Shown here: positions 16,621-26,084 of the stretch, piece by piece
Numbering within the stretch: position 1 is the first letter of the stretch
Layout of the letters: each line of letters begins with the position of its first letter
NCBI GenBank assembly: GCA_004356105.1
Contig: SMYC01000039.1
Span: 1 to 42,490 of the forward strand
Length of the DNA stretch: 42,490 nucleotides
Source: Acidobacteriota bacterium
Lineage (GTDB): Bacteria > Acidobacteriota > Vicinamibacteria > Marinacidobacterales > SMYC01
Direction of reading: 5' to 3'
Notes under the pieces: model-generated
Told to the model about the DNA's origin: nothing
Databases searched by the model: none
What the model saw: the letters and a program-made list of their open reading frames with translations, nothing else
Translations under genes and position numbers: made by a program

Positions 16621-16650
16621 GTGCGCCCCGCGTGAGGCGGGGCGCACTCA
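16618..16650 (-). terminator. Hairpin after the mechanosensitive-channel-like gene
   Basis: A perfect 14-bp inverted repeat (16618-16631 and 16637-16650, loop of five) begins three bases after the stop of the channel gene. The stem is very GC-rich. No T run follows on the minus strand, so it may act as a stability hairpin or a weak terminator. Confidence 0.6.
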
Positions 16651-16652
16651 TT

Positions 16653-18158
16653 CTAACTCTTCAGGTCTTCGCGCCACGCCTCGATTTGTTTCGCCGCCAC
16701 GTCACGGCCACCGAGGCCGAAGGCGATGGCCGCCGCGACCGCGAGCGAGCCTAGCAGGAGTCCGAAAGCGAGCTCGATGATGTCGTTGGCGATACCCATT
16801 TGACTCAAAGCGATAGCCGTCGAGAGCACGAGAATGGCGACCCGTGCCGCCGTCGCGAGGAGCCCGGCTTGCGGATTCCCGCTCGCACGGATCGTACTCG
16901 CTGCGAAGTTCGCAAGAAAGAGACCGACGGCGAAGACGATGAGACCAAGAGCGAGCTGCCCGGTGAACTCGAGCAGGCTCGCGAGAAGCACCGCCAAGCT
17001 CGCGAAGCCGAGCAGGCCAGCAGCCTCGATCGACGCAAAGAGCATGATGATCGTGAGAAGCACCGTGCCCGCGAGATCCGAGGGCCGTTTGCCCGAGCTC
17101 GTGGTCGAGCTCATCGCGAGACCGAGCTTGTCGAGGACCGAATCGAAGCCGGCTCCGGCAAGAACGCCTACGAGGAGCTGCGCGACGAGCCGGCCGACAT
17201 AGAACGCGAGCGCAAGCAGCACGCTGGCGGCAAAGAGCCTCGGGATCGCCTCGAGCACTTGTCCGAGCATCTCGCTCGCCGGACGCGTCACCGCCTCGAG
17301 CGCGAGCGCGTTCAGAGACGAGAGAATCACGTTGAACAAAATGAACACGTAGACGACGAGGCCGACGAGCCCGGACAGCTTGCGCGTCCCGAGCGCCGTA
17401 CCGAGGCCGACCTTTTCGCCCAGCCGATCGACCCCGACGGCCGCGAGCAGGTTCGTCACGATCCGCTGCACGATGCGGGCGATGAGCCAGCCGGCAGCCA
17501 GGATGAGTCCTGCTGCGAGAATGTTTGGAACGAAAGTCAGCAGGCGATCCATCATCGCTTGCACCGGCGTGAGCAGGCCGCCGAGCTGTAGCGTTCCGAG
17601 AACGATCGGAAGGAAGAGCAGAAACACGAGCCAATAGATGCCGTCTCCGAGCGTTCTCGCCAATTCGGGCGCGGCATCTTTTTCCAGACCCGACTCTGAC
17701 GCGACCTTCTCGTCGAGGCGCCAGCGATCCGCAGCGATCGAGACGGTCTTTCGCGCCACGGTCGCAACAAGCCAAGCGACGCCGACGAGGAGGGCCGCTC
17801 CGAGAAGCTGCGGCACATAGCCGAAGATTTTGTTCAGGAGCGTGGTCAAAGGCTCGCTCACGACGGTGAGCTTCAGCGTGTTGAAAAAGAGAACGAGCGC
17901 GAAGAGCAAAAGGATGTAATAGACGACCTTGCCGACCCATGCCTCGATCGCGAAGCTTTCCCCCTTCTCGTCACCGAGAACCCACTTCGCGATGCGGTTG
18001 TCAATCGTCGTGCTCTCGAGACCCTTCTTGACGGTCCAGGCGACGATCCTCGCAACGAGCCAACCGACGAAGAGAACAACGATCGCAACCAGAACACGCA
18101 GAACATCAGGCCCGAAAAGCGTGGCCAGTTGCGGCACCATCTCCTGCAGCAAACCCAT
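16653..18158 (-). CDS. Mechanosensitive-channel-like protein with repeated conserved TM helices
   Basis: This is a protein of about 501 residues, almost wholly hydrophobic. It has several copies of a pattern seen in the Pfam 'conserved TM helix' family (VLVAIVVLFVGWLVARIV, LLGAALLVGVAWLVATVA, ILAAGLILAAGWLIARIV, LFAASVLLALAFYVGRLV). Each is a glycine/tryptophan helix followed by a basic turn. These repeats occur in MscS-related inner-membrane proteins, although a classical MscS beta domain is not evident at the C-terminus. It may form a channel or regulator that responds to membrane tension. The ATG at 18158 is chosen because AGGAGG lies five bases upstream; the frame extends two codons further. 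Confidence 0.82.
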   Translation of the reverse strand: MGLLQEMVPQLATLFGPDVLRVLVAIVVLFVGWLVARIVAWTVKKGLESTTIDNRIAKWVLGDEKGESFAIEAWVGKVVYYILLLFALVLFFNTLKLTVVSEPLTTLLNKIFGYVPQLLGAALLVGVAWLVATVARKTVSIAADRWRLDEKVASESGLEKDAAPELARTLGDGIYWLVFLLFLPIVLGTLQLGGLLTPVQAMMDRLLTFVPNILAAGLILAAGWLIARIVQRIVTNLLAAVGVDRLGEKVGLGTALGTRKLSGLVGLVVYVFILFNVILSSLNALALEAVTRPASEMLGQVLEAIPRLFAASVLLALAFYVGRLVAQLLVGVLAGAGFDSVLDKLGLAMSSTTSSGKRPSDLAGTVLLTIIMLFASIEAAGLLGFASLAVLLASLLEFTGQLALGLIVFAVGLFLANFAASTIRASGNPQAGLLATAARVAILVLSTAIALSQMGIANDIIELAFGLLLGSLAVAAAIAFGLGGRDVAAKQIEAWREDLKS

Positions 18159-18298
18159 AAACACCTCCTATGTTGACGAAAAAGCGCAGAATTAAAAGCT
18201 TGACTGAGAAACGCAAAACGCGAGTTGCGGACGTTTTGGGGAGTATAACATTCCAATTGTCTGGGCGAGCCAACGTGCCATACACTCACGAAGTAGCT

Positions 18299-21031
18299 AT
18301 GACGCGTCTCGTTCTCATCGCGCTCTTACTCTCTCCCGTGAGCCTTTTCGCCTCGACCTTCGAGCTCAGCGGCACGATTCTCGATGAATCCGGAATCGGG
18401 CTGAAAGGCGCCGAGCTCACGCTCTTCAGCGAATCGATCAGCCTCGTGCGTGTCACGCACACAAACGATTCCGGGCGCTACGCGTTTGTCGCAATGGCCC
18501 CGGGCGAGTACACGCTCGAAGCACGACTCGACGGCTTCGCCACGTCCCGTTTCGCGGGCTTGAGATATTTCGCTGATACCAAGCCGAACTTCAACATCAC
18601 GTTGAGACTGCGATCGGTACAGGAGTCGATGACGTTCACGGGAGAAGCGCCTCTCATCAACGTGAGCCAGGCCCAAATCGGACTCTCGGTGGAAGAGCGC
18701 CAGCTCGACGAGCTTCCTCTCGAAGGCCGCGACTACTTGAATCTCGTCGACCTCGAAGGGGCTGCTCACGAGCTTCGCGAATCGCCGCCCGGAGGCGACG
18801 TTTTCGGCGCGCCGTTACAAACGCTCAGCGGCGCCGGAGCGCATTACACGTCCTACCAGCTCGACGGCTTTGCCAATACGCGCGATCAACACGGTGTCGT
18901 GCATGTCGACGTGGACGTCGGCGCGGTGGAAGAGTTTCGCGTGATAAGCGGGCAGTCCTCGGCGGAATATGGCGAGAGCCTCGGCGGGATCGTCAGCGCG
19001 ACGACGCGCGCGGGCGAACAGGATTTCCACGGAAGCGTCTTTTTCTATCTCAGGCCGGGGAGCTGGGACGCTAGCGACCCGCTCACGGGTTCTGCGACCA
19101 CGCTCGACCGCCAGGAGATCGGGTTCACATTGTCCGGCCCCATGAATTCCGAGCGGACGCAGTTCTTCACGAGCTTTTCATATCAAGGGCAAGACGAAGA
19201 CGTGGTCGTGACCGCTCCCTACGACAATGACCGCTTCGCGGGGCTCTTTCCCCTGCCGAGCGAACGCTTTCGTGTGCTCGCCAAGATCACTCATTTGTTC
19301 AACCCGAACCACAATCTATCCATCAAAGCAGCCTTTTCGAATCTCGACACCGTCGATGGGGTCGGCGGCTTCGACATTTTCGACAATCGGAGGGAGATAC
19401 GTAACGACGATCTCGCCATTCAAGGCAAGCTCGTGTCCGTTCTCGGACGAGCCGTGAGCGAGCTTCGCCTCGGCTTCAGCTCCGAGCGCTTCCGCGCGGA
19501 TGGCGTCGCGCCGCCACTCGAAACAGTACGGATTTATCCGACGGAGGGGAATATCGGCAATCCAACGCTTCTTGACCGCGTCGACGAGGACCACATCGTT
19601 CTCTCGGAAACGTTGAGCTTGTCCGCCGGCAATCACGGGATCAAAACCGGCTTCAGCTTTCTACGGATCGAAAGCGATGCGGAGCTCGTACGTTTCAGCA
19701 ACGGCCTCTTGCAATTCGCCCCGGGCGAAAACGCCGCTCCGATCCTCTTTTGGCAAAGTGTTACAGCGACGGGCGCCGAGACGCGGCTCGAGAGAAGCGA
19801 GACTCACCTCCAGCTCTTCTTTCAGGACGACTGGCAGCTGACGCCTTTTTTCGCCGTGAATCTCGGCCTGAGGTGGCAAAAAGAGAGCTCGGTTCCCGGC
19901 AACAGGAATTTCGCGCCGAGGCTCAGCTTTCACTGGGACGCCACTCGAGACGGACGCACCTCAGTGCGGGCAGGCTACGGTGTTTTTCACAGCTTCGTCT
20001 TCTCTATCGTAGATTCCCTGGAGCAGCTCTATGGTCCTTTTGGCCGCCGCGTTCTCGCTTCGTCGCCCGGCGGTGTCCCGTCTGCCGACGCGTTCCATTT
20101 CTATTTGGACGCACCCGTATTCGCCGAGAGCGCGCGCCGGACACCTTATACCCAGCACGTCACGATGGGCGTCGAACGTGAGATCGTGCCTACGTGGACG
20201 GCCGCGCTCGATGTGAGCTATATCCGCGGCAGCAACCTCATCCTGCCGGTGGACGTCAATGCACCGAGCTTTTTCGACTACACGGGCGGGACCACGCGCT
20301 CCGTTAGCGCCGCTGACGCGACGCGCCCGTTTGGCGTCCCCGGCACGCCCATCCCGCCCGGTGTGGTGCCGGAGCTCCAAGGCGGCTACCCCATCGGTGG
20401 CTATCGCGATCTCTACTTGCTCGCGTCCCGGGGCTCGAGCCGTTTCTGGGGGGTGAAGCTCAACGTGACGAAACGCTACGCGACCGACTTCACCATCCAG
20501 GCCGTGTATCACTGGTCGCGCAGCGAGAACGACGGGGATGATTTTCGCATCACCGAATCACTCCCATTGGACCCTGCCAACAGCGACGGCGAATGGGGCC
20601 GGAGCGCCGTGGACATCCCGCATGCGCTCGTCGTCAGCGGCGTATGGGACGCTCCTTTGGGCTTCCGGTTGACGGGCATCGCTCGAGTGAGGTCCGGTCG
20701 GACCGTCGACCCTCGCGTCGATAACGACCTCGACGGCGATCTCAAGCTGCGAGAACGGGCGTCGAGCCCCGGTCGTGTGCTCGAGCGCAACAGCTTTCGA
20801 GCTCGCTCGGTCGCTGGGCTGGATCTTTCGATCGGCAAGTCGTGGGAGGTAGGCGAAGGACGCCGCATCGCCCTTGCCCTCGATGTTTTCAATCTCACCA
20901 ACCGTCTCAACCCGAAGCAGTTTTTGCGCTCTTTCGGTGCGAACGCCGCGGACCCGCTTTCGAGCTTTCTCGAGATCGTCCAAGCTGGTCCACCCCGGCA
21001 GTTCCAGCTTTCGGTCCGGTTCGCCTTTTAG
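18299..21031 (+). CDS. TonB-dependent receptor-like protein with N-terminal carboxypeptidase-regulatory-like domain
   Basis: This is a protein of about 910 residues. A signal peptide (LVLIALLLSPVSLFA) is followed by a beta-sandwich carboxypeptidase-regulatory-like domain at about 20-105 (GTILDESGIGLKGAELTL, GRYAFVAMAPGEYTLEA). A plug-like part follows with DGFANTRDQHG and EFRVISGQSSAEYGESLGGIVSATTRAG, and then a long beta-barrel ending in an aromatic residue (Phe). This OmpA-related/Oar-like architecture is abundant in Acidobacteriota. It should sit in the outer membrane and take up a large ligand or bind surface material. ATG 18299 is chosen for the signal peptide; the frame is open upstream. 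The Zn-ribbon/M50/HlyD gene starts 54 bases later. Confidence 0.87.
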   Translation: MTRLVLIALLLSPVSLFASTFELSGTILDESGIGLKGAELTLFSESISLVRVTHTNDSGRYAFVAMAPGEYTLEARLDGFATSRFAGLRYFADTKPNFNITLRLRSVQESMTFTGEAPLINVSQAQIGLSVEERQLDELPLEGRDYLNLVDLEGAAHELRESPPGGDVFGAPLQTLSGAGAHYTSYQLDGFANTRDQHGVVHVDVDVGAVEEFRVISGQSSAEYGESLGGIVSATTRAGEQDFHGSVFFYLRPGSWDASDPLTGSATTLDRQEIGFTLSGPMNSERTQFFTSFSYQGQDEDVVVTAPYDNDRFAGLFPLPSERFRVLAKITHLFNPNHNLSIKAAFSNLDTVDGVGGFDIFDNRREIRNDDLAIQGKLVSVLGRAVSELRLGFSSERFRADGVAPPLETVRIYPTEGNIGNPTLLDRVDEDHIVLSETLSLSAGNHGIKTGFSFLRIESDAELVRFSNGLLQFAPGENAAPILFWQSVTATGAETRLERSETHLQLFFQDDWQLTPFFAVNLGLRWQKESSVPGNRNFAPRLSFHWDATRDGRTSVRAGYGVFHSFVFSIVDSLEQLYGPFGRRVLASSPGGVPSADAFHFYLDAPVFAESARRTPYTQHVTMGVEREIVPTWTAALDVSYIRGSNLILPVDVNAPSFFDYTGGTTRSVSAADATRPFGVPGTPIPPGVVPELQGGYPIGGYRDLYLLASRGSSRFWGVKLNVTKRYATDFTIQAVYHWSRSENDGDDFRITESLPLDPANSDGEWGRSAVDIPHALVVSGVWDAPLGFRLTGIARVRSGRTVDPRVDNDLDGDLKLRERASSPGRVLERNSFRARSVAGLDLSIGKSWEVGEGRRIALALDVFNLTNRLNPKQFLRSFGANAADPLSSFLEIVQAGPPRQFQLSVRFAF

Positions 21032-21085
21032 TTACAATACTCGCCTCAATAGGGCTCTAGCTGCCCAACACGAAGGGACGTAGAG

Positions 21086-23491
21086 GTGTCGGCCGAGACG
21101 AGCTGCGAACGGTGTCACCAGGTCTTCACGACCAAAGGATCGAGCACGGAGCCCCCCTGCCCGCATTGTGGTTTCTCGCCCTTGGACGCTCTCCCCCGGT
21201 CGTTACCAAAAACACGCCTTCTCGCGCTTCGCTCCGATGTTGTAATGGAGCCCGTCGAAGAAGAGGGGACGCTCTACTACATCATCAAAGATCCGCGAAC
21301 GAACCGCTTTTTCCGCATCAAGCCGCTCGAGCACTACCTCATCTCTCAATTCGATGGCAAGACGCCCCTCGATGAGATCAGAAAACGCGCTTCGGAAGAA
21401 AAGAAGATCCTGGTCTCTCGAGAGGTGCTCACGCGCTTCGCCGCGAAGTTTTGTGAGATCGGGCTTCTCGTGAGCGACGAGAGCGAGACCCCCGCCACGC
21501 GCTCAGGAAACCCGGCGGGCATCTTGACGTGGAAGTTCCCCCTGGCGAATCCGGAGCGGCTCTCCGACTGGCTCTATCCCAAGTTGAAGTGGTGCTTCAC
21601 GCCTTCGTTCGTCGGCTTCGTCGGCGTCACCATCCTCGCGGCCGCGGGTGTGCTGATCGCGAACCGAGACGACCTGCTCTTCGGCCTGGTGAACGTCGTG
21701 AGCCTCGAGGGTCTCGGGTTCGTGATCGCCACGATTGCGGCGGTCACGGTCCTGCACGAGCTCGCCCATGCGCTGACCTGCCGCCACTTCGGCGGGCGGG
21801 TGACAGATATGGGCTTTCTCGTGCTCTATCTCGTTCCTTGCTTTTATTGCAACGTGAGCGACACCTATCTTATGCGAGAGAAACGCCAGCGCATGTGGGT
21901 TCTCTTTGCTGGTGGCTTTTTTGAGCTCTTCATCTGGGCGGGGAGCGTACTCGCGTGGCGCGTCGTCGCCCCGGAGACCTTTGTTTCACGAGCGCTCTTC
22001 GTGATCGTGGCGGTTTGCGGCATCCGGAGCTTGTTCAATTTCAATCCACTCATCAAGATGGACGGCTACTTCTTACTGTCGGACTATCTCGCCGTCGCGA
22101 ACTTGAGAAAGGAGGCGCTCCGAGGCTTGTCGAATCTGTTGCGGCGTGGTGCGGCGCTAGAAACGCGTCCTCAGGCAGCGGAGCTCAAGGCTCGACGCAT
22201 CCTGTCGATGCGCGGCGATCGGTTCATGACGCTCTTTGGCGGCGCGGCGCTCGTCTACACAGTCGCTCTCATCGGCTTTCTCGTCTTCCACTCGGGCGGC
22301 TGGGTCTTCGATCAATTCGGCGCCAATGCGCTGGCGCTTTTCTCGCTGGCGCTCGTCGGCCTTCTGCACAAACCAGCGCTGACCGCCGCTTCTGCCGCGA
22401 AGGATGTGAGCAAGGAGAAATGGAAGAATCTCGGTGAGAAGAAGCGCCGGCCGCGCTTCGTCTTCATCTGGGGCGGAGCGTTTCTCGTGACCGCGGCCTT
22501 CCCCTGGCAGCTGCGGGTGCCGTCGGAACTTTCCGTGCTTCCGATGAACCGGCAGATCGTGCGAGCCCCAGCGGATGGCCGCATCGAGATAATCCATATC
22601 CGAGAGGGCGAGCGGGTGACGAAAGGCGACTTGATTCTCGAATATGACGCGACCGGGCTGCAGCTTCAGAGACGAACCAAAAAAGCCGAGCTCACGCAGG
22701 CGCGTGAAGAACTTCGCTTGCTAGCCAAGCCGAACCCGACCTCCAGGGAGGAGATTCGACTTCAGGAGCGGGCACTCGACACCGCTCTTACCGTGGAGCA
22801 AGCAGCACAACAAAACTTCGAGCGTGACCAAGAGCTCTGGACGGGTGGCCTCATTTCGCAGGAAACGTTCGAGAGAACGAAAAACGTCCTCGAAGAAGCC
22901 GAAGCAAGGCGCCGCGAGGCTGAAGCGAAGATTGCTCTCGTGCGCAAACGAAGCCCCGATAGCCGCAACGAGCAAATGGAAGTTTTGCACTTGCGCGACG
23001 CCGGCGCGCAGCAGGCGGTCATCGAAAGGCTCGATGCCGAGCTCGCACAGCTCGACGACCTGCTCGAGCGTACGAAGATCTATGCGTCGATCTCGGGTAC
23101 GTTGACGACCTATCGCTTCGAAGAAAAAGTCGGCGACTATCTCGAAGAAGGCGCCGAGGTTTGCGAGATAGCGGATGACGACGAGGTCGTCGTGGAGATG
23201 CCGGTTTCGGAAAAAGACATCGATGTCGTGAAACTGGGCCAACGCGTGAAATTCAAGGTACGCGGCTATCCCTCGCGAAGCTTCGAGGCGACCGTGGACG
23301 AGATCGCGCCAGTGGCGACGCCGGGTGGCCACGCGTCGACGATCCTCTTGCGCGCCCATGTTCGCAACGACGATCACGTCCTCAAGCCAGGCATGACGGG
23401 CGTCGCCAAGATCTATTGCGGCTCGAGCTTCATCGCCAACATATGGACCCGCGACATCATCCGATTCATAAGAACCGAATTTTGGTTGTGA
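21086..23491 (+). CDS. Zn-ribbon / PqqD-like / M50 peptidase / HlyD adaptor fusion membrane protein
   Basis: This 801-residue protein starts at GTG 21086 (AAGGGA upstream). In order: a zinc ribbon (Cys7, Cys10, Cys25, Cys28); a PqqD-like domain at about 45-130 (YYIIKDPRTNRFFRIKP, FDGKTPLDEI); a membrane M50/site-2-protease-like region with HELAH at 224-228 and the partner NPLIKMDGYFLLSD at about 330; further helices to about 490; then an HlyD/biotinyl-lipoyl adaptor with a long coiled coil (about 510-800). PqqD-like domains bind leader peptides in RiPP pathways, and M50-HlyD fusions are linked to export of such peptides. A role in processing and export of a modified peptide or protein is plausible. 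No precursor gene was found nearby. Confidence 0.85.
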   Translation: MSAETSCERCHQVFTTKGSSTEPPCPHCGFSPLDALPRSLPKTRLLALRSDVVMEPVEEEGTLYYIIKDPRTNRFFRIKPLEHYLISQFDGKTPLDEIRKRASEEKKILVSREVLTRFAAKFCEIGLLVSDESETPATRSGNPAGILTWKFPLANPERLSDWLYPKLKWCFTPSFVGFVGVTILAAAGVLIANRDDLLFGLVNVVSLEGLGFVIATIAAVTVLHELAHALTCRHFGGRVTDMGFLVLYLVPCFYCNVSDTYLMREKRQRMWVLFAGGFFELFIWAGSVLAWRVVAPETFVSRALFVIVAVCGIRSLFNFNPLIKMDGYFLLSDYLAVANLRKEALRGLSNLLRRGAALETRPQAAELKARRILSMRGDRFMTLFGGAALVYTVALIGFLVFHSGGWVFDQFGANALALFSLALVGLLHKPALTAASAAKDVSKEKWKNLGEKKRRPRFVFIWGGAFLVTAAFPWQLRVPSELSVLPMNRQIVRAPADGRIEIIHIREGERVTKGDLILEYDATGLQLQRRTKKAELTQAREELRLLAKPNPTSREEIRLQERALDTALTVEQAAQQNFERDQELWTGGLISQETFERTKNVLEEAEARRREAEAKIALVRKRSPDSRNEQMEVLHLRDAGAQQAVIERLDAELAQLDDLLERTKIYASISGTLTTYRFEEKVGDYLEEGAEVCEIADDDEVVVEMPVSEKDIDVVKLGQRVKFKVRGYPSRSFEATVDEIAPVATPGGHASTILLRAHVRNDDHVLKPGMTGVAKIYCGSSFIANIWTRDIIRFIRTEFWL

Positions 23492-23521
23492 TCAGCATTT
23501 CACGAAAAACGAGGAGAGAAA

Positions 23522-24826
23522 ATGGAACGACGTAGCTTTCTGAAGACCCTTGGCGCCGGGATGGGCGTTTACAGTGTTAGCTCGCTTTTCGATTCCGCGA
23601 CCCTAGGCCGCGTCGAGGCGGCTACGCGCAGCGTGGCGACCCAGAGCGCGATCGACGTAGGGCAGAACGAGACCTACTGGCGTGAAATCCAGCAGGCCTT
23701 CAGCGTGTCGCGTCGCATGATCAATCTCAATAACGGCTATTGCTGCCCCTCGCCACGTATCGTCACCGACGCCGTCGTCGACTATATCTGGCAGCAGGAA
23801 GAAGCTCCATCCTACACCCTGGCGCGCTTGCTCCCCCCGTTCCGCGAGTCGGTTCGCCAGGGCCTCGCGCGTGTCTTCGGCTGCGATCCGGAGGAGATCG
23901 CCCTCGTCCGCAACGCGTCCGAGGCGCTCGAGATCCTGCTCTTCGGCATCGAGCTAAAGTCGGGCGACGAAGTCATCACCACGACGCAGGACTATGGCCG
24001 GATGCGCACGACGCTCGATCAACGTAGCCGCCGTGAAGGTATCGACGTGACGCTGTTCAAAATCCCGACGCCCGCGGAGAGCGACGAGGTGCTCATCGAA
24101 GGCTTCAAGAACGCCATTACGCCGAGAACGAAAATCATCCTGATGTCGCACCAGATCAATCTCACGGGGCAGATCCTGCCGGTGAAGGAGATTTGCGCCC
24201 TTGCCCGCGAGCACGACATCGAGGTCATGGTGGACGGCGCCCATTCCTTTTGTCAGTTCGAGTTCAAGCAAGAAGATGTCGGCTGCGATTATTTCGGGAC
24301 GAGCCTTCACAAATGGCTCATGGCGCCGAAGGGAACAGGGCTGCTCTATGTGAAGCGGGACAAAATAGAAAAACTCTGGCCACTTATGGCGGCGCCCGAG
24401 CGTATGGACGACAACATTCGCAAGTTCGAAGAGATTGGAACGCACTCGGAAGCGCCCTATCTCGCGACCGGCGAAGCGATCACGTTCCACAACACGATTG
24501 GGGCCGCACCCAAAGAAGCACGCCTCCGCTATTTGAAGGACTACTGGGCCAAGAAGTTGATGGAGATCCCAAAAGTTCGCCTTCATACCTCGATGAATCC
24601 CAAGATGAGCTGCGCCATCGCGACCGTCGAGCTCGAAGGCACGGAGCCGAGCGCCATGGTGAGCTATTTCTGGGACAAACACAAGATCATCGTGGTCGCG
24701 ATCAACCACGACGAGTTTCGCGGCCTGCGCATCACGCCAAACATCTACACGACGCTCGACGAGCTCGACTATTTCTGCGACGTTTTCGAGCACATCGCGA
24801 AAACAGGCTTGCCAAAGTCCGCGTAG
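23522..24826 (+). CDS. Tat-exported class V aminotransferase-fold PLP enzyme (isopenicillin-N-epimerase-like)
   Basis: This 434-residue protein begins with a twin-arginine signal (ERRSFLKTLGAGMGV, with a hydrophobic stretch to about residue 28). The rest is a class V PLP enzyme: Asp238 and His241 in VMVDGAHSFCQ, and the Schiff-base Lys264 in TSLHKWLMAPKGTGLLYV. Homologues are often named isopenicillin-N epimerase-like or cysteine-desulfurase-like. Export by Tat means it folds with PLP in the cytoplasm and works in the periplasm. GAGGAG precedes the ATG. It lies 30 bases after the M50-HlyD gene and ends at a strong terminator, so it is the last gene of that unit and may act on its exported product. 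Confidence 0.88.
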   Translation: MERRSFLKTLGAGMGVYSVSSLFDSATLGRVEAATRSVATQSAIDVGQNETYWREIQQAFSVSRRMINLNNGYCCPSPRIVTDAVVDYIWQQEEAPSYTLARLLPPFRESVRQGLARVFGCDPEEIALVRNASEALEILLFGIELKSGDEVITTTQDYGRMRTTLDQRSRREGIDVTLFKIPTPAESDEVLIEGFKNAITPRTKIILMSHQINLTGQILPVKEICALAREHDIEVMVDGAHSFCQFEFKQEDVGCDYFGTSLHKWLMAPKGTGLLYVKRDKIEKLWPLMAAPERMDDNIRKFEEIGTHSEAPYLATGEAITFHNTIGAAPKEARLRYLKDYWAKKLMEIPKVRLHTSMNPKMSCAIATVELEGTEPSAMVSYFWDKHKIIVVAINHDEFRGLRITPNIYTTLDELDYFCDVFEHIAKTGLPKSA

Positions 24827-24832
24827 CCTCTT

Positions 24833-24870
24833 AACCGCGGAGAAACGTTCTCGTTTCTCCGCGGTTTTCT
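24833..24870 (+). terminator. Intrinsic terminator, 15-bp perfect stem
   Basis: Arms 24833-24847 and 24852-24866 are exact reverse complements with a four-base loop (TTCT), followed by TTCTTG. The stem core is CCGCGGAGAAACG. It sits a few bases after the stop of the Tat PLP enzyme gene. Confidence 0.9.
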
Positions 24871-24906
24871 TGTTGCGTTCGGGATGCTACGATTTTTGTA
24901 GCTCCC

Positions 24907-25260
24907 ATGTCACAAGACGAACCCAAAGCGCGGGACGAGAGCAAGAACGTTCTGAGCGCCGACCTCTCGGATCCGAGCGTCGATGCCGCCTTGCTACAGT
25001 TCCTCTCCAAGTGGGCGGTAGGATCGCTCGAGCCGACATCCGACTCGAAGTCGCAACCCGCGGCTTTGAGCACTTTCTCCGAGCTCGAAGCTCTAGGCGA
25101 TTCGAGCCCGGCTTTCGATCTCGATCCCGATAACGACACGCCCGAAGTCCCGAAGCCGGGAAATCACGCGCATCATCGCCCAGCTGGGCCATCCGAACGT
25201 CGTCACGGTCTACGAGCCTGCGACCCCAAATAGGCCTCGTCCTCCATTTCATGTGTTAAC
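24907..25260 (+). pseudogene. Relic of a bacterial Ser/Thr protein kinase gene
   Basis: A frame of 108 codons (24907-25233) opens with a hydrophilic stretch I do not recognise and ends in residues unlike any fold. In the +1 frame, about 25150-25215 reads REITRIIAQLGHPNVVTVYE. This is the helix-C/strand-4 motif of Hanks-type bacterial kinases (xxxIAQLxHPNVVxVYE). The remaining kinase (HRD loop, DFG, C-lobe) is absent; within about 50 bases of this segment the promoter region of the next gene begins. I read this as a decayed or deleted kinase gene whose 5' half and part of the N-lobe remain, with at least one frameshift. The FHA protein at 10.4-11.4 kb would be a natural client of such a kinase. 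Confidence 0.6.
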
Positions 25261-25370
25261 ATCGAACAACGCACAAAAATCGAATATCTATCGACGGCAC
25301 CCGCGGTAAAAGCAGGTAGCGGCCCTAACATATGTTTGAGTCGCGGTTTTTGCCGCATGGAGAGACTGAC

Positions 25371-26048
25371 ATGCAGCGCAGACTGACTCTAGCCAAGAAC
25401 GCCTATCTCTGGGAAGAGGGCGATCAGGCGAGAAACATCGCCATCGTCGAAAAGGGCAAGCTCGCCGTGAGGACCGCCGACGGCATCGTCGGGGTCGTAC
25501 TCCCCAAGATGGTCGTCGGGGAAGGCGCGATAAATTCGGGCTGGGATAATGAGAACGAAGGGAACGGGAACGGGCATCGGCGCGCTGCTTCGGCGGTCGC
25601 TATCGAGGACGACACGGTCGTTGTCGAATATGCTCCGTCACGCATCAAAGAAGCCTTCGACAACGGCGAAGCGGCCGTCGGCCACCAGATTCTCATCACC
25701 CTCATGGGTCAGGCATCCCGCAACTTGCTTATCGTCATCACGTCGGAAGACGTCCACCCCTTGACCGTCACTCCCGTCAAAGGACTTCTCAACGGGATGG
25801 TCGAGACCCTTCCCGAGCTAAAGCTCGTCAAGGACTGGAAGAGCTTTCTGACCACGTTCCATGTGCTCACGAGCTTCCGCGACGCGTCAGAGCATCTCCG
25901 ACGCACCCTCATCTCCAAAATCACCGCCGATGCACTCGACCGAGCTACCGAGACCATGAAAGAACATTTTTCAGGCCAAGACATTCTGCCGATGCTCGAA
26001 GAATTCTTCAAAGCCGAGCAGGAGCGCGCGGAGTGGCTGGAGCCCTGA
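25371..26048 (+). CDS. Cyclic-nucleotide-binding-like sensory protein
   Basis: This is a protein of about 225 residues, starting at ATG 25371 with GGAG about eight bases upstream (an ATG at 25332 is the alternative). Residues about 5-110 look like a Crp/cNMP-binding jelly roll: NAYLWEEGDQARNIAIVEKGKLAV and KMVVGEGAIN match the start and the phosphate-binding-cassette side of such domains, although the usual RxSA cassette is not clear and a Gly/Asn-rich insert replaces it. The C-terminal half is helical (HVLTSFRDASEHLRRTLISKI) with no DNA-binding helix-turn-helix, so it is not a classical Crp regulator. It precedes the adenylate cyclase gene by 36 bases and probably belongs to the same signalling unit. 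Function unproved. Confidence 0.65.
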   Translation: MQRRLTLAKNAYLWEEGDQARNIAIVEKGKLAVRTADGIVGVVLPKMVVGEGAINSGWDNENEGNGNGHRRAASAVAIEDDTVVVEYAPSRIKEAFDNGEAAVGHQILITLMGQASRNLLIVITSEDVHPLTVTPVKGLLNGMVETLPELKLVKDWKSFLTTFHVLTSFRDASEHLRRTLISKITADALDRATETMKEHFSGQDILPMLEEFFKAEQERAEWLEP

Positions 26049-26084
26049 CCGATGACGGGTTGCGAGTAGACCTGTTTCTCCAAC

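Noticed and set aside
16800..17591. Long open frame (263 codons) opposite the channel gene
   Set aside because: Arg/Glu-rich composition with no fold; it is an antisense shadow of the GC-rich, helix-rich channel gene on the other strand.
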